NCBI GenBank assembly: GCA_009692615.1 | Contig: SHYW01000029.1 | Span: 1-49,908 of the forward strand | Direction: 5' to 3' | Source of the DNA: Deltaproteobacteria bacterium | GTDB taxonomy: Bacteria; Desulfobacterota; Binatia; UBA9968 | Length of the DNA stretch: 49,908 nucleotides | Shown: positions 7,403 to 15,632 of the stretch, piece after piece | How the letters are laid out: every line of letters begins with the position of its first letter | Position numbering within the stretch: position 1 is the first letter of the stretch | Position numbers and translations under genes: made by a program | Notes under the pieces: generated by a model | Told to the model about the DNA's origin: nothing | The model's input: the letters and a program-made list of their open reading frames with translations, nothing else | Database searches by the model: none

Positions 7403-8131
7403 TCAGGCAATCCGCTGCACGGAATCTTGTGGTAGGGAAGCGACGAAAGCTTTCAACGCACGATCGAGATATTCAGCGTCCTTCGATTCCAAGGTCACTT
7501 TAACTTTGTACTCCGGCAGATCGAGCACCGGATAGGAGCCGAGCATGAGCTCGGGAAACTTGACCAGCAGATCGTTCAACATGGTCGCGATGACGCCTTC
7601 GCCGTGGCGCACGTAGACATTCTTCAAAAAATAGGGCGCGTCACGGAACAGCTCTTTAATGGCGTGAAAACGTTCTTGTAAAATCTTCGGGATGCCAGGG
7701 AAAACATAGACATTGTGCATCTGCACGATGGGCGCAAACGGCGCCTCGGCGCAGAGCAGCGCGGCGCCCTCGGGAACATTGGCCATGCGCAGCCGGGCTT
7801 CGTTCAAATCAGTGCCGAGGCGCCGGCGCATGCGCGCTTCGATGTCGGGATGGCGCACGACTTTGACGCCGAAACCATGGGCGATGCCTTCGATGGTGAC
7901 ATCGTCATGGGTCGGACCGATGCCGCCGGAGGTGAAAACGAAATCGCAGCGTTGGGAAAATTCCAGAACCTCACGGCCGATCAACTCGATTTCGTCCTGG
8001 ATGGTCGAAATCTTTTTTACTTCGACGCCGAGCTGGCGCAGCTCGGTGCAGAAAAAATGCGAGTTGATGTCTTGGGTTTTGCCCGAGAGGACTTCGTTGC
8101 CGATGATGACGATGCCGGAGGTTTTCGCCAT
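7403..8131 (-). CDS. CinA-like MoCF-domain protein
   Basis: A 242-residue protein homologous to the N-terminal MoCF domain of competence/damage-inducible protein CinA. GNEVLSGKTQDINSHF near residues 11-26 and the FTSGGIGPTHDDVT loop near 66-79 are the family's nucleotide/pterin-binding marks. The C-terminal deamidase domain of full-length CinA (about 400 residues) is absent. Single-domain members have been linked to ADP-ribose or FAD metabolism, and their exact role is uncertain. It is convergent with the nickel-transporter-like gene and lies downstream of the small zinc-ribbon gene on the same strand. Confidence 0.82.
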   Translation of the reverse strand: MAKTSGIVIIGNEVLSGKTQDINSHFFCTELRQLGVEVKKISTIQDEIELIGREVLEFSQRCDFVFTSGGIGPTHDDVTIEGIAHGFGVKVVRHPDIEARMRRRLGTDLNEARLRMANVPEGAALLCAEAPFAPIVQMHNVYVFPGIPKILQERFHAIKELFRDAPYFLKNVYVRHGEGVIATMLNDLLVKFPELMLGSYPVLDLPEYKVKVTLESKDAEYLDRALKAFVASLPQDSVQRIA

Positions 8132-8180
8132 AGTGGGTATTCCTTAGCGCAAAGGGATTGAGTTCGCCAGCGGTTCCACA

Positions 8181-8333
8181 TCACAGGTCGAATTCACTAC
8201 AACTCATGAAAAAATTACATTTGGCGCTGGGGCAGACGTACTTGCACTTCTGATTGACCAGCTTGGTATTGCAGATGGGACAGAAGTCCCACCAGTTTTC
8301 CGGCTCTTCGGGCTCGGTTTCCGACTCATTCAT
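8181..8333 (-). CDS. Small zinc-ribbon protein (50 aa)
   Basis: A 50-residue protein with an acidic N-terminus (about 13 residues) followed by WWDFCPICNTKL and a cysteine pattern C18-C21, C30-C34, C39 and C45. The first pairs form a likely zinc ribbon. The ATG at 8333 has GGAG nine bases upstream; the longer frame from a GTG lacks this support. I do not know its function. The WWDFCPxC opening and SCSEFD ending look like a conserved domain rather than random coding, and it probably shares a transcript with the CinA-like gene. Confidence 0.65.
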   Translation of the reverse strand: MNESETEPEEPENWWDFCPICNTKLVNQKCKYVCPSAKCNFFMSCSEFDL

Positions 8334-8441
8334 ACGAGTTAGCTCCGGCAATGTTCTCTGAATAGCCAAACAATAACTCACTGCGGTGAAACTTTAAAGC
8401 CGCGGCGCGCCTTGGCGTGGCAGAATCCATGAATATTTCCT

Positions 8442-8469
8442 TTGATTGAACCGCAAGTTACTTTATAAT
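8442..8469 (+). promoter_or_regulatory. Sigma-70-type promoter for glmU-glmS-MFS
   Basis: TTGATT (-35) is followed after 16 bp by a perfect TATAAT (-10) at 8464-8469, 28 bases before the glmU ATG. This is the best -10 element in the window. Confidence 0.7.
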
Positions 8470-8497
8470 TCTAACTTCGGACAACGACGCGAGACAA

Positions 8498-9892
8498 ATG
8501 CACGAACTTGGGGTAATTCTATTGGCTGCGGGGCAGGGTACTCGGATGCGCTCGGCTCTGCCCAAGGTCCTGCACCCGCTTGGCGGTAAAGCGCTATTTC
8601 TTCACGCTTTGGAGCGGGCCCAACAGTTGAAACCAAAGCGTATCGCCGTGATCATCGGCCACGGCGCCGAGGCGGTACGCGAAGCTTACACCGGCAGCGA
8701 TGTCACTTGGGTGATTCAAGAGCAACAGTTGGGCACGGGACATGCGGTGCTCTGCGCCAAAGATGGGTTTAAAGATTTTGCCGGCGAGCTGCTGATTTTG
8801 AGCGGCGACGTGCCGCTGATTCGCGAGCAAACCTTAAGAGCGATGCTCGAGCGTCATCATCGCGCGCAGGCAGCGGCGACGTTGCTCACCGCGGTGCTGG
8901 AAAATTCTCACGGCTATGGACGGATTGTGCGCAGCGGCGCGGGTGCGATTACCGGTATCGTTGAAGAGAAAGATGCCAGCGACGACCAGCGCCGGATTCA
9001 CGAAGTGAATGCCGGCGTTTACGTCGTTTCGGCGCCGTTTCTGTTCGCCGCCTTGGGCGGGGTGAATAACAACAACCGGCAAGGCGAATATTATTTGCCC
9101 GACATTGTCGCCATCGCTCTGGAACAAAATAAATCGGTGGAAACCTTTGAAGTCGACGACCGGCGCGAAATGATGGGCGTCAATACGCGACAGGAGCTCG
9201 CCTTTATGGAAAAGACTTTACGCGAGAGCGTTAATCATAAGTGGCTGCTGGCAGGCGTCACCATGAAGGATCCTGACACCACTTACATCGATGAGGGCGT
9301 GGTTATTGGCAAAGACACGGTGATCGGCCCTAACACCCAGCTGCGCGGCAAAACCGTCATCGGCGAGCGTTGCCAAATCGACGGCAGCGCATTTTTAACC
9401 GATGCCGAGATTGGCGACGACGTGCATATTCGCTTTTCCGTGGTGATGGCGAGCTGCCGGGTGGAACAGGGCGGCATCATCGGTCCCTTCGCGCATCTCA
9501 GACCGGGCACGGCGCTCGGCCCCAACGTGCACATCGGTAACTTTGTCGAAGCGAAGGAAGCGAAGTTGGGCGCCGGCACCAAGGCGAACCATCTCACCTA
9601 TCTCGGCGATGTCACCATCGGCCGCGACACCAACATCGGCGCCGGCACGATTACTTGCAACTACGACGGCTTTCAAAAATATAAAAGTAAGATCGGCGAT
9701 CGCGTCCAGGTCGGCAGCGATACCACGTTGGTCGCGCCGATTACGTTGGGCGACGATGTTTACGTCGCCACCGCGAGCACGGTGCGCCACGACGTGCCGG
9801 CGGGATCGTTGGTGTTCAACACGCGCGAAGAAAAAGTGCGCGAAGGGTGGACAGCGCAAAAGCGTCAGCAAATGAAAGGTAAGAAAAAATAA
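8498..9892 (+). CDS. glmU: Bifunctional GlcNAc-1-P uridyltransferase / GlcN-1-P acetyltransferase GlmU
   Basis: A 464-residue GlmU, close to the usual length of about 456. The N-terminal pyrophosphorylase domain starts with LAAGQGTRM and has the GTGHAV and LSGDVPLI motifs. From about residue 250 a left-handed beta-helix of hexapeptide repeats carries the acetyltransferase, including RPGTALG, VEAKEAKLG and the GAGTITCNYDG motif. It acetylates glucosamine-1-phosphate and then makes UDP-GlcNAc for peptidoglycan and lipid A. Its TAA stop overlaps the glmS ATG by one base (TAATG), so translation is likely coupled. Confidence 0.95.
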   Translation: MHELGVILLAAGQGTRMRSALPKVLHPLGGKALFLHALERAQQLKPKRIAVIIGHGAEAVREAYTGSDVTWVIQEQQLGTGHAVLCAKDGFKDFAGELLILSGDVPLIREQTLRAMLERHHRAQAAATLLTAVLENSHGYGRIVRSGAGAITGIVEEKDASDDQRRIHEVNAGVYVVSAPFLFAALGGVNNNNRQGEYYLPDIVAIALEQNKSVETFEVDDRREMMGVNTRQELAFMEKTLRESVNHKWLLAGVTMKDPDTTYIDEGVVIGKDTVIGPNTQLRGKTVIGERCQIDGSAFLTDAEIGDDVHIRFSVVMASCRVEQGGIIGPFAHLRPGTALGPNVHIGNFVEAKEAKLGAGTKANHLTYLGDVTIGRDTNIGAGTITCNYDGFQKYKSKIGDRVQVGSDTTLVAPITLGDDVYVATASTVRHDVPAGSLVFNTREEKVREGWTAQKRQQMKGKKK

Positions 9893-11721
9893 TGTGCGGG
9901 ATTGTCGGCTACATCGGTCATAGAGAAGCGGCGCCGTTGATTTTAGCAAGTCTGCGCAAACTCGAGTATCGCGGCTACGACTCGGCGGGTATCGCGGTCT
10001 TGCACGACGGCCAGGTGGCGATCCGGCGCGCCGAGGGCAAACTCAATAATCTCGAAACTTTACTCCAGCGCCAGCCCATGACCGGCGCCGTCGGCATCGG
10101 CCATACCCGCTGGGCGACCCATGGGCGGCCAGCGGAGACCAACGCCCATCCGCATCGGGCCGGTGATGTCGTCGTGGTGCATAATGGCATCATCGAAAAT
10201 TATCTCGAACTGAAAGAGCAGCTGAGCAAGCGCGGCACCCATTTTAGCTCGGAGACCGATTCGGAAATCGTCGCCCATTTAGTCGCGGAGAAAGTTGCCA
10301 AGGGCGTCGATTTTCTCGACGCGGTGCGGCGCACGCTCAAAGAAATTCACGGCTCCTACGCTTTGCTGTTTCTCAACCGGCGTGATCCTGAGCGTTTGAT
10401 CGTGGCGAAAAACTCCACGCCCATCGTCATCGGTTGGGGCGAGGGCGAAACTTTTATCGCGTCGGATATTCCGGCGCTGCTCGATCACACGCGCAAAGTG
10501 ACGTTTCTCGAAGATGGCGAAATCGCCGAAGTAAAGGTCGGTTCCTATCGATTGCTCAACGGCAAGGGGCAGACGATTCGCCGGCCGGTCAAAGAAATCA
10601 CCTGGGACGCGGTGGCGGCGCAGAAGGGCGGCTATGCGCACTTCATGCTCAAAGAGATCCACGATCAACCGCGCGCCCTGGCCGATACGTTTCGCGGCCG
10701 CATCGCTCTCAATGACGGCCGGGTGTCGCTGGAAGATATCCAGCTCAAGGCCAGCGAAGTGAAGCAGATCACTCGGGTTCATTTGGTCGCTTGCGGCACC
10801 GCGTGGCATGCCTGTCTCGTCGGCAAGTTTTTGCTCGAGGAGATCGCCGGCATTCCCGCCGAAGTCGATTACGGCTCGGAGTTTCGTTACCGCTCGCCGT
10901 TGATGGATCCCAAATCGATTCTACTCATGGTCAGCCAGTCCGGCGAGACCGCCGACACGCTGGCCGCCACCGATATCGCTCAAGCGAAGAAGGCGAAGAT
11001 TCTCTCGATCTGCAACGTCATCGATGCCTCGATCCCACGTAAATCCCATGGCGTGCTTTACACCCACGCCGGGCCGGAGATCAGCGTCGCAAGTACTAAG
11101 GCTTTCACCACGCAGTTGACAGCGCTTTATTTATTGGCCGTGGCTCTCGGTCGGCTCAACGGCAAGCTCAAAGCTGGCGCGGCGCGAAAATTACTCCGCG
11201 ACTTGATGCATCTGCCCAGTTGGATCGAAAAAGCTTTGGAGTGTGAAGAGCAGGTCAAAGAGCTGGCGCAGGATTTGATGCATAGCCGGGATTTTCTCTA
11301 CCTCGGCCGGGGCATCAATTATCCGATCGCGCTTGAAGGCGCGCTCAAGCTCAAAGAGATTTCTTATATCCACGCCGAGGGTTATCCCGCCGGCGAGATG
11401 AAACATGGGCCGATCGCCTTGATCGATGAAACCATGCCAGTGGTGGTGCTGGCGCCGCGCGATCGTTACTTTCAAAAAACCGTGAGCAATCTGCAAGAAG
11501 TCCACGCCCGCGGCGGCAAAGTGATCGTTCTCACCGACGACGCCAAAGCCGCTCGTGAGTTAAATGCCCACCGGGTCTTGACGCTGCCGAAGGCTTCGCA
11601 TTATCTTACGCCCATCGTGATGACGATTCCGCTGCAACTGTTGGCTTACTATATCGCTGTGCAGCGCGGCACGGACGTCGATCAACCACGCAATCTCGCC
11701 AAAAGTGTAACCGTCGAATGA
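9892..11721 (+). CDS. glmS: Glucosamine-fructose-6-phosphate aminotransferase GlmS
   Basis: A 609-residue GlmS of typical length. C2 in MCGIVGYIGHR becomes the N-terminal nucleophile of the glutaminase domain after Met removal. The two SIS domains carry VACGTAWHACLVGK, SQSGETADTLAA, EISVASTKAFTTQ and GRGINYPIALEGALKLKE, and the C-terminus DQPRNLAKSVTVE is diagnostic. It makes glucosamine-6-phosphate from fructose-6-phosphate and glutamine, supplying GlmU, which is encoded directly upstream. I saw no glmS ribozyme; the one-base overlap with glmU leaves no leader for one. Confidence 0.96.
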   Translation: MCGIVGYIGHREAAPLILASLRKLEYRGYDSAGIAVLHDGQVAIRRAEGKLNNLETLLQRQPMTGAVGIGHTRWATHGRPAETNAHPHRAGDVVVVHNGIIENYLELKEQLSKRGTHFSSETDSEIVAHLVAEKVAKGVDFLDAVRRTLKEIHGSYALLFLNRRDPERLIVAKNSTPIVIGWGEGETFIASDIPALLDHTRKVTFLEDGEIAEVKVGSYRLLNGKGQTIRRPVKEITWDAVAAQKGGYAHFMLKEIHDQPRALADTFRGRIALNDGRVSLEDIQLKASEVKQITRVHLVACGTAWHACLVGKFLLEEIAGIPAEVDYGSEFRYRSPLMDPKSILLMVSQSGETADTLAATDIAQAKKAKILSICNVIDASIPRKSHGVLYTHAGPEISVASTKAFTTQLTALYLLAVALGRLNGKLKAGAARKLLRDLMHLPSWIEKALECEEQVKELAQDLMHSRDFLYLGRGINYPIALEGALKLKEISYIHAEGYPAGEMKHGPIALIDETMPVVVLAPRDRYFQKTVSNLQEVHARGGKVIVLTDDAKAARELNAHRVLTLPKASHYLTPIVMTIPLQLLAYYIAVQRGTDVDQPRNLAKSVTVE

Positions 11722-12992
11722 CGGCGCTGGGCGCGCGCGGATCAGCGCAACTCCAGCGCACACTGATTTCGCTGCGTCATCGTAACTTCCGATTGCTGTT
11801 CTGCGGCACCAGTCTTTCCCACGTCGGCGATTTCATCCAAGCCATGGCCCAAAGCTGGCTGGTGTGGACCATGACCCATTCACCGTTTCTGCTCGGCGTC
11901 ATCGGTTTTTGCCAAGCGGTACCGCGCTTGCTGCTCGGCGCCGTCGGCGGCGCCATCGTCGACCGCTTGGAGCGGCGCCGCTTGTTGATCACCACTCAAG
12001 TGTTGGCGATGCTGCAAGCGTTTTGCTTTTGGGCCTTGGTCTATTTCGAGCTGATTCAATTTTGGCATTTGGTGCTTTTGGTGTTGGCCTTGGGCACGAT
12101 CAATTCGCTCAACCAGACCGCGCGCCATTCCTTGATCAACAATTTAGTGCCGCGCGAAGATCTGATGAACGCCATCGCGCTCAATTCATCGCTAGCCAAC
12201 TTGGCGAAAATCATCGGCCCGTCCTTGGGCGGCGTGCTCATCGGCGTCATCGGCGTGGCCGGCTGTCTGTTCGTCAACGCCGTCAGTTTCGTCGCGATCA
12301 TCGTCACGCTGGTGGTGATGGAGTTTCCCGAAATCAAAGGCCGGTCCATCGAAGAGACTCCGTTCTGGCAAGAGGTCAAAGAAGGGTATCAATTTTTACG
12401 CGGCGAACGCCGGCTCTATTCCGTTCTCTTGTTGACTTATGCGGTGGCGCTGGTCGGCACGCCCTATTCGCGATTTCTCCCAGTGATCGCCACCGACGTG
12501 CTCCACGCCGGGCCGACGACTTTCGGTTTACTCTTGGCCGCGCCGGGCGTGGGCGCGGTGATCGCCGGTTTGGGCATCGCGTCATTGGGCCGGCTGCGGC
12601 GCCGAACTCATTTTGTCGCCATGAGCGTGTTCGCCTTTTCGGCTTCCTTGATAATGTTTTCGTTTTCCCGCTCGCTGCCGTTTTCAATCTTGTTCCTCTT
12701 TCTCGTCGGTGCCAGCAACATCGCTTTTCGCGCGGTATCGAACTCCATCGTGCAGATGGAATCGCCACCGGAACTGCTCGGCCGCATGCTCAGTTTATTT
12801 TTCATGGACAAAGGGCTGTGGTCGTTCGGCACATTGTTTATCGGCAGCGTCGCCCATCTGATCGGCACGCCGCGGGCGATGACGATCTCTGGGATCGCCT
12901 GCGCGCTCGCCGCTTCGGCGTTGCTCTACCAACAGCGGCAAGTCAGAGACCTGCCGCCGCCGGAAAAATTAAAGCAGCACGTCGCGCAATAA
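11718..12992 (+). CDS. MFS transporter, EntS/DUF894-like
   Basis: A 424-residue major facilitator with about 12 membrane segments. The start LRHRNFRLLFCGTSLSHVGDFIQAMAQSWLVW and the first-loop GAVGGAIVDRLERRRLL are typical of the EntS/MFS_3 group of putative exporters. The substrate cannot be told from sequence. Its ATG overlaps the glmS stop by 4 bp, so it is translationally coupled to amino-sugar synthesis, though this may be only operon economy. Its 3' end overlaps galT, on the opposite strand, by 24 bp. Confidence 0.85.
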   Translation: MTALGARGSAQLQRTLISLRHRNFRLLFCGTSLSHVGDFIQAMAQSWLVWTMTHSPFLLGVIGFCQAVPRLLLGAVGGAIVDRLERRRLLITTQVLAMLQAFCFWALVYFELIQFWHLVLLVLALGTINSLNQTARHSLINNLVPREDLMNAIALNSSLANLAKIIGPSLGGVLIGVIGVAGCLFVNAVSFVAIIVTLVVMEFPEIKGRSIEETPFWQEVKEGYQFLRGERRLYSVLLLTYAVALVGTPYSRFLPVIATDVLHAGPTTFGLLLAAPGVGAVIAGLGIASLGRLRRRTHFVAMSVFAFSASLIMFSFSRSLPFSILFLFLVGASNIAFRAVSNSIVQMESPPELLGRMLSLFFMDKGLWSFGTLFIGSVAHLIGTPRAMTISGIACALAASALLYQQRQVRDLPPPEKLKQHVAQ

Positions 12993-13967
12993 TCTCGCGG
13001 CGTCTTCCGGTGCCACCGAATTGATGTGCGATCCCGAGCCCAATTCAAAACCGGCGGCGCGTGACAACTGGGGCAAGATTTCCAGATGCCAGTGATAGTG
13101 TTGGCTGTGATTGGCATCGGTGGGCGCCGAGTGGAGAAAATAATTGAACGGCGGATTGTTCAATCCACGGTTAAGCCGGGCGATGATTTCGCGCAGGGCG
13201 CGGCCGAATTCAATCAAGTCTCGGTCGGCACACTCCTCAAAAGCAGCGCTGTGAATTTTCGGTAGAATCCATGTTTCGTATGCAAAGCGCGGCGCGAACG
13301 GACACATGGCGATAAATCTTTCCTGGCTGAAGATCACCCGTGCGGGCGCTGCGCTTTCGCGCTCAATGACATCGCAGTAAATGCATCGATTGGTTGCTAA
13401 GTAATGCACCTGGGCGCCGTCGAGTTCATCGGCGGCTTCTCTCGGTATATGGGGCAAGGCGATCAATTGCGAGTGAACATGCTCAAGCGTCGCGCCGGCG
13501 CGATCGCCTTGATTCTTGTAGAGCAAGAGATAGCGCCAGCGCCGGTCTTTGCTCAGCGCGCGCATGCGTTCGCGGTAGGCGCGCAGCAAGTTGGCAATTT
13601 CATCTTCATCGAGCGTGCCGATATTGACCACGTGCGCCGCGCTTTCGACGATCACATCATGGGCGCCGATGCCGTTCTCCGCTTGGTAGAAATCATCGCT
13701 CGCGCCCTGCCATTGGCTGGCGGTTTCCACCGCGGAATATTTGTTGGGGACCACGCGCACGCGCCAACCGGGTCCATTGGCTTGACTGTCGGGATCGCGT
13801 AACGCCCAGAGTTCCGGCGGCGTTTGCGCTTCGTTGCCGGCGCAAAAGGGACAGGGTTCCGATTGCTGCTCGGAGTTGTTCCTGCCCAATTGGCGCGGCC
13901 GCTGAGCGCGCTGGGTGGCGATGGTCACCCAACGATTGCTGATCGGGTCTTTTCGGAATTCCGCCAC
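12969..13967 (-). CDS. galT: Galactose-1-phosphate uridylyltransferase GalT
   Basis: A 332-residue HIT-superfamily nucleotidyltransferase of GalT type. It starts EFRKDPISNRWVTIATQRAQRP. Zinc-type cysteine pairs CPFC (39/42) and CIYC (195/198) are present, and the catalytic site reads LEHVHSQ, with H163 and H165. In most GalT proteins the middle residue is Pro (HPH); here it is Val. The second histidine site NHSQHYHWHLEILPQ is intact. It moves UMP between UDP-glucose and galactose-1-phosphate; relatives acting on ADP-sugars exist, so specificity is not certain. rlmE ends 3 bp upstream on the same strand. Confidence 0.85.
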   Translation of the reverse strand: MAEFRKDPISNRWVTIATQRAQRPRQLGRNNSEQQSEPCPFCAGNEAQTPPELWALRDPDSQANGPGWRVRVVPNKYSAVETASQWQGASDDFYQAENGIGAHDVIVESAAHVVNIGTLDEDEIANLLRAYRERMRALSKDRRWRYLLLYKNQGDRAGATLEHVHSQLIALPHIPREAADELDGAQVHYLATNRCIYCDVIERESAAPARVIFSQERFIAMCPFAPRFAYETWILPKIHSAAFEECADRDLIEFGRALREIIARLNRGLNNPPFNYFLHSAPTDANHSQHYHWHLEILPQLSRAAGFELGSGSHINSVAPEDAARLLRDVLL

Positions 13968-13970
13968 GTG

Positions 13971-14588
13971 TTAGACCGTTTGGCGCGCATTCGTCCTTCG
14001 GACAAGTCCTTTGGCGTAAAAATAAAATTCCGACGAGCCGTGGCGGGTGGCGTCCGGTTTGGTGCGCTGGACATCGGCGAACTGTTGTTTCAATTCCGCG
14101 GTAAAAATTTGCAGGTCGGTGCTGATGAAGCTTTTGATCAACAGCACGCCGCCGGGGCGCAACATGGCGTTGGCGACCGCCAGCGCAGTGCGATTCAATT
14201 CCAAGCAGCGCGCCATGTCGGCGTCGCGAATGCCGCTCAGCCTGGGAGACAGGTCGGAGAGCACGCAGTGAGCCGCGCCGCCGAGCAGTTCGTTGATCTG
14301 GCGCTGTACTTCGGCGTCGGTGATATCGCCGTTGATCAGCATCACATTGCGTTCGGCCAGCGGTTGGATCGGCTGGAGATCGACGCCAATCACCTTGCCG
14401 CTGGGGCCGACCAGCTTGGCCGCGACTTGCAGCCAACCGCCGGGGGCGGCGCCCAGATCGAGGACGCCGTCGCCAGGTTTCATGAGGCGGTAATGCTGTT
14501 GCAGTTCGAGCAATTTATAAGCGGCGCGGGAACGATAGCCATCCTGTTTGGCTTTTTTGAAATAACTGTCTTGAGGCTTATAGTGCAT
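13971..14588 (-). CDS. rlmE: 23S rRNA 2'-O-methyltransferase RlmE (FtsJ)
   Basis: A 205-residue SAM-dependent methyltransferase of the FtsJ family that methylates the ribose of a uridine in the 23S rRNA A-loop. The K-D-K-E tetrad is visible in RAAYKLLEL, LSDLSPRLSG, LLIKSF and GSSEFY, and the SAM-binding LDLGAAPGGW motif is at about 43-52. The length is normal. galT follows after 3 bp, so the two are probably co-transcribed although functionally unrelated. Confidence 0.94.
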   Translation of the reverse strand: MHYKPQDSYFKKAKQDGYRSRAAYKLLELQQHYRLMKPGDGVLDLGAAPGGWLQVAAKLVGPSGKVIGVDLQPIQPLAERNVMLINGDITDAEVQRQINELLGGAAHCVLSDLSPRLSGIRDADMARCLELNRTALAVANAMLRPGGVLLIKSFISTDLQIFTAELKQQFADVQRTKPDATRHGSSEFYFYAKGLVRRTNARQTV

Positions 14589-14615
14589 GGCCAGTTGTAC
14601 AATTTATGCGGCGAA

Positions 14616-14658
14616 ATTAAAAAGGCCCAGCCTGAGACGCAGACTGGGCCTTTTTAAT
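14616..14658 (-). terminator. Intrinsic terminator, bidirectional, after the OmpA-like gene
   Basis: ATTAAAAAGGCCCAG (14616-14630) pairs perfectly with CTGGGCCTTTTTAAT (14644-14658) over 15 bp, with a 13-base loop. The A- and T-tracts on the two sides let it work in either direction. It lies 16 bp after the OmpA-like stop and insulates that gene from rlmE. Confidence 0.9.
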
Positions 14659-14674
14659 GCGATTCAAATTTATT

Positions 14675-15463
14675 TCAGCGCGCGGCTTTGACTTGAAATT
14701 CGACGCGGCGATTGACGGCGCGCGCCCAGGCGGTGTCGGTGCCGATCAACGGTTTGTTCTCGCCCAAGCTGGCGGTCGAGATGCGGCCGGTGTCGACTCC
14801 CTGTGCGACGAGCTCTTTCATCACCATCTGCGCCCGCTGCAGGCCGAGTTTTTGATTGTAGTCGTCGCTGCCAAGGCTGTCGGCATGGCCTTCGATGACC
14901 ACTGTCACGTCAGCTTTTTCCTTGAGCCGTTGGGCGGCCAAGTAAACCTGGCCTTTGCCGAGGTCGGTGAGATTAGCCGAATCGAAGGCGAAGGCGACCT
15001 GGGGAAAAACTAGTTTTTCGACTTCGACGATTTTCTGCACCTGGACTTCTTTGACGACGATTTTTTCAACCGGTACCTCGACGATTCTGACGGTTTCCGG
15101 TGGGGCGAGCGACGCCGGCGCTTTGGGCGGCACGGCGGCGAGCCGAGTCGGGGTTTGCGCTTGAGCTTGGGGCATTGAGCGAGAATAACTTGCACTTGAC
15201 GCGCGGCCCGGTTCGACGAGCAGCGACGGATGGGGCCGATGACCGAAAAAGGCTTCCTGGGGCTCGGTGGCGCTGACAATGAAATGAAACGGCCGCATGA
15301 CCGTCCACTCGGTGAGCCAGCCGATCGGATGCATCAGATAGGCGGCGAGGCGTAGTGGGTGGGACTGAGTGTCCTCGTAGTCGTCCCAAGCCGCCCACGC
15401 CGGCCGAGCGCTAAGCGCCAGGGCGCACAACGCTGCGCCGAGCAAAATTCGTGAAGCCTTCAT
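14675..15463 (-). CDS. OmpA-family outer-membrane/peptidoglycan-binding protein
   Basis: A 262-residue envelope protein. A signal peptide (MKASRILLGAALCALALS, cleavage likely after AWA near residue 24) leads a 130-residue middle region rich in Pro, Ala and Val, including a VEVPVEKIVVKEVQVQKIV stretch. The C-terminal OmpA domain begins at about FAFDSANLTDLG and contains VIEGHADSLGSDDYNQKLG and LSLQRA-type residues (LGLQRAQMV), then NRRVEF. This domain binds diaminopimelate in peptidoglycan. There is no N-terminal beta-barrel of classical OmpA; it is more Pal-like, but no lipobox cysteine is seen. GGAGG precedes the ATG. A promoter with an unusual dyad lies directly upstream. Confidence 0.88.
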   Translation of the reverse strand: MKASRILLGAALCALALSARPAWAAWDDYEDTQSHPLRLAAYLMHPIGWLTEWTVMRPFHFIVSATEPQEAFFGHRPHPSLLVEPGRASSASYSRSMPQAQAQTPTRLAAVPPKAPASLAPPETVRIVEVPVEKIVVKEVQVQKIVEVEKLVFPQVAFAFDSANLTDLGKGQVYLAAQRLKEKADVTVVIEGHADSLGSDDYNQKLGLQRAQMVMKELVAQGVDTGRISTASLGENKPLIGTDTAWARAVNRRVEFQVKAAR

Positions 15464-15480
15464 GAGACCCCTCCTTAAAA

Positions 15481-15524
15481 CAACGATTAAAAATGAGTTT
15501 AAGGGCTACCGTAATCGTTGTCAA
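15481..15524 (-). promoter_or_regulatory. Promoter and operator-like dyad of the OmpA-like gene
   Basis: On the minus strand TTGACA (15519-15524) and TAAACT (15496-15501) are 17 bp apart, a good sigma-70 promoter. A perfect 9-bp inverted repeat, CAACGATTA (15481-15489) and TAATCGTTG (15512-15520), brackets the -10: one arm overlaps the -35 edge, the other lies at about +1. The arm centres are 31 bp apart, close to three helical turns. Confidence 0.65.
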
Positions 15525-15632
15525 ATTTTTGTTTTGGCGGTTATTTCATCCTTCTACTTGTAACCGGCCGGTGCTTGGACTATGAGAAGAAGCGATTTTG
15601 CCGAAACCAATTCGATAGGTTGAGCGAGAACG

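Noticed and set aside
9860-9895. A glmS ribozyme
   Set aside because: glmS begins within the glmU stop codon, so no leader exists to carry one.
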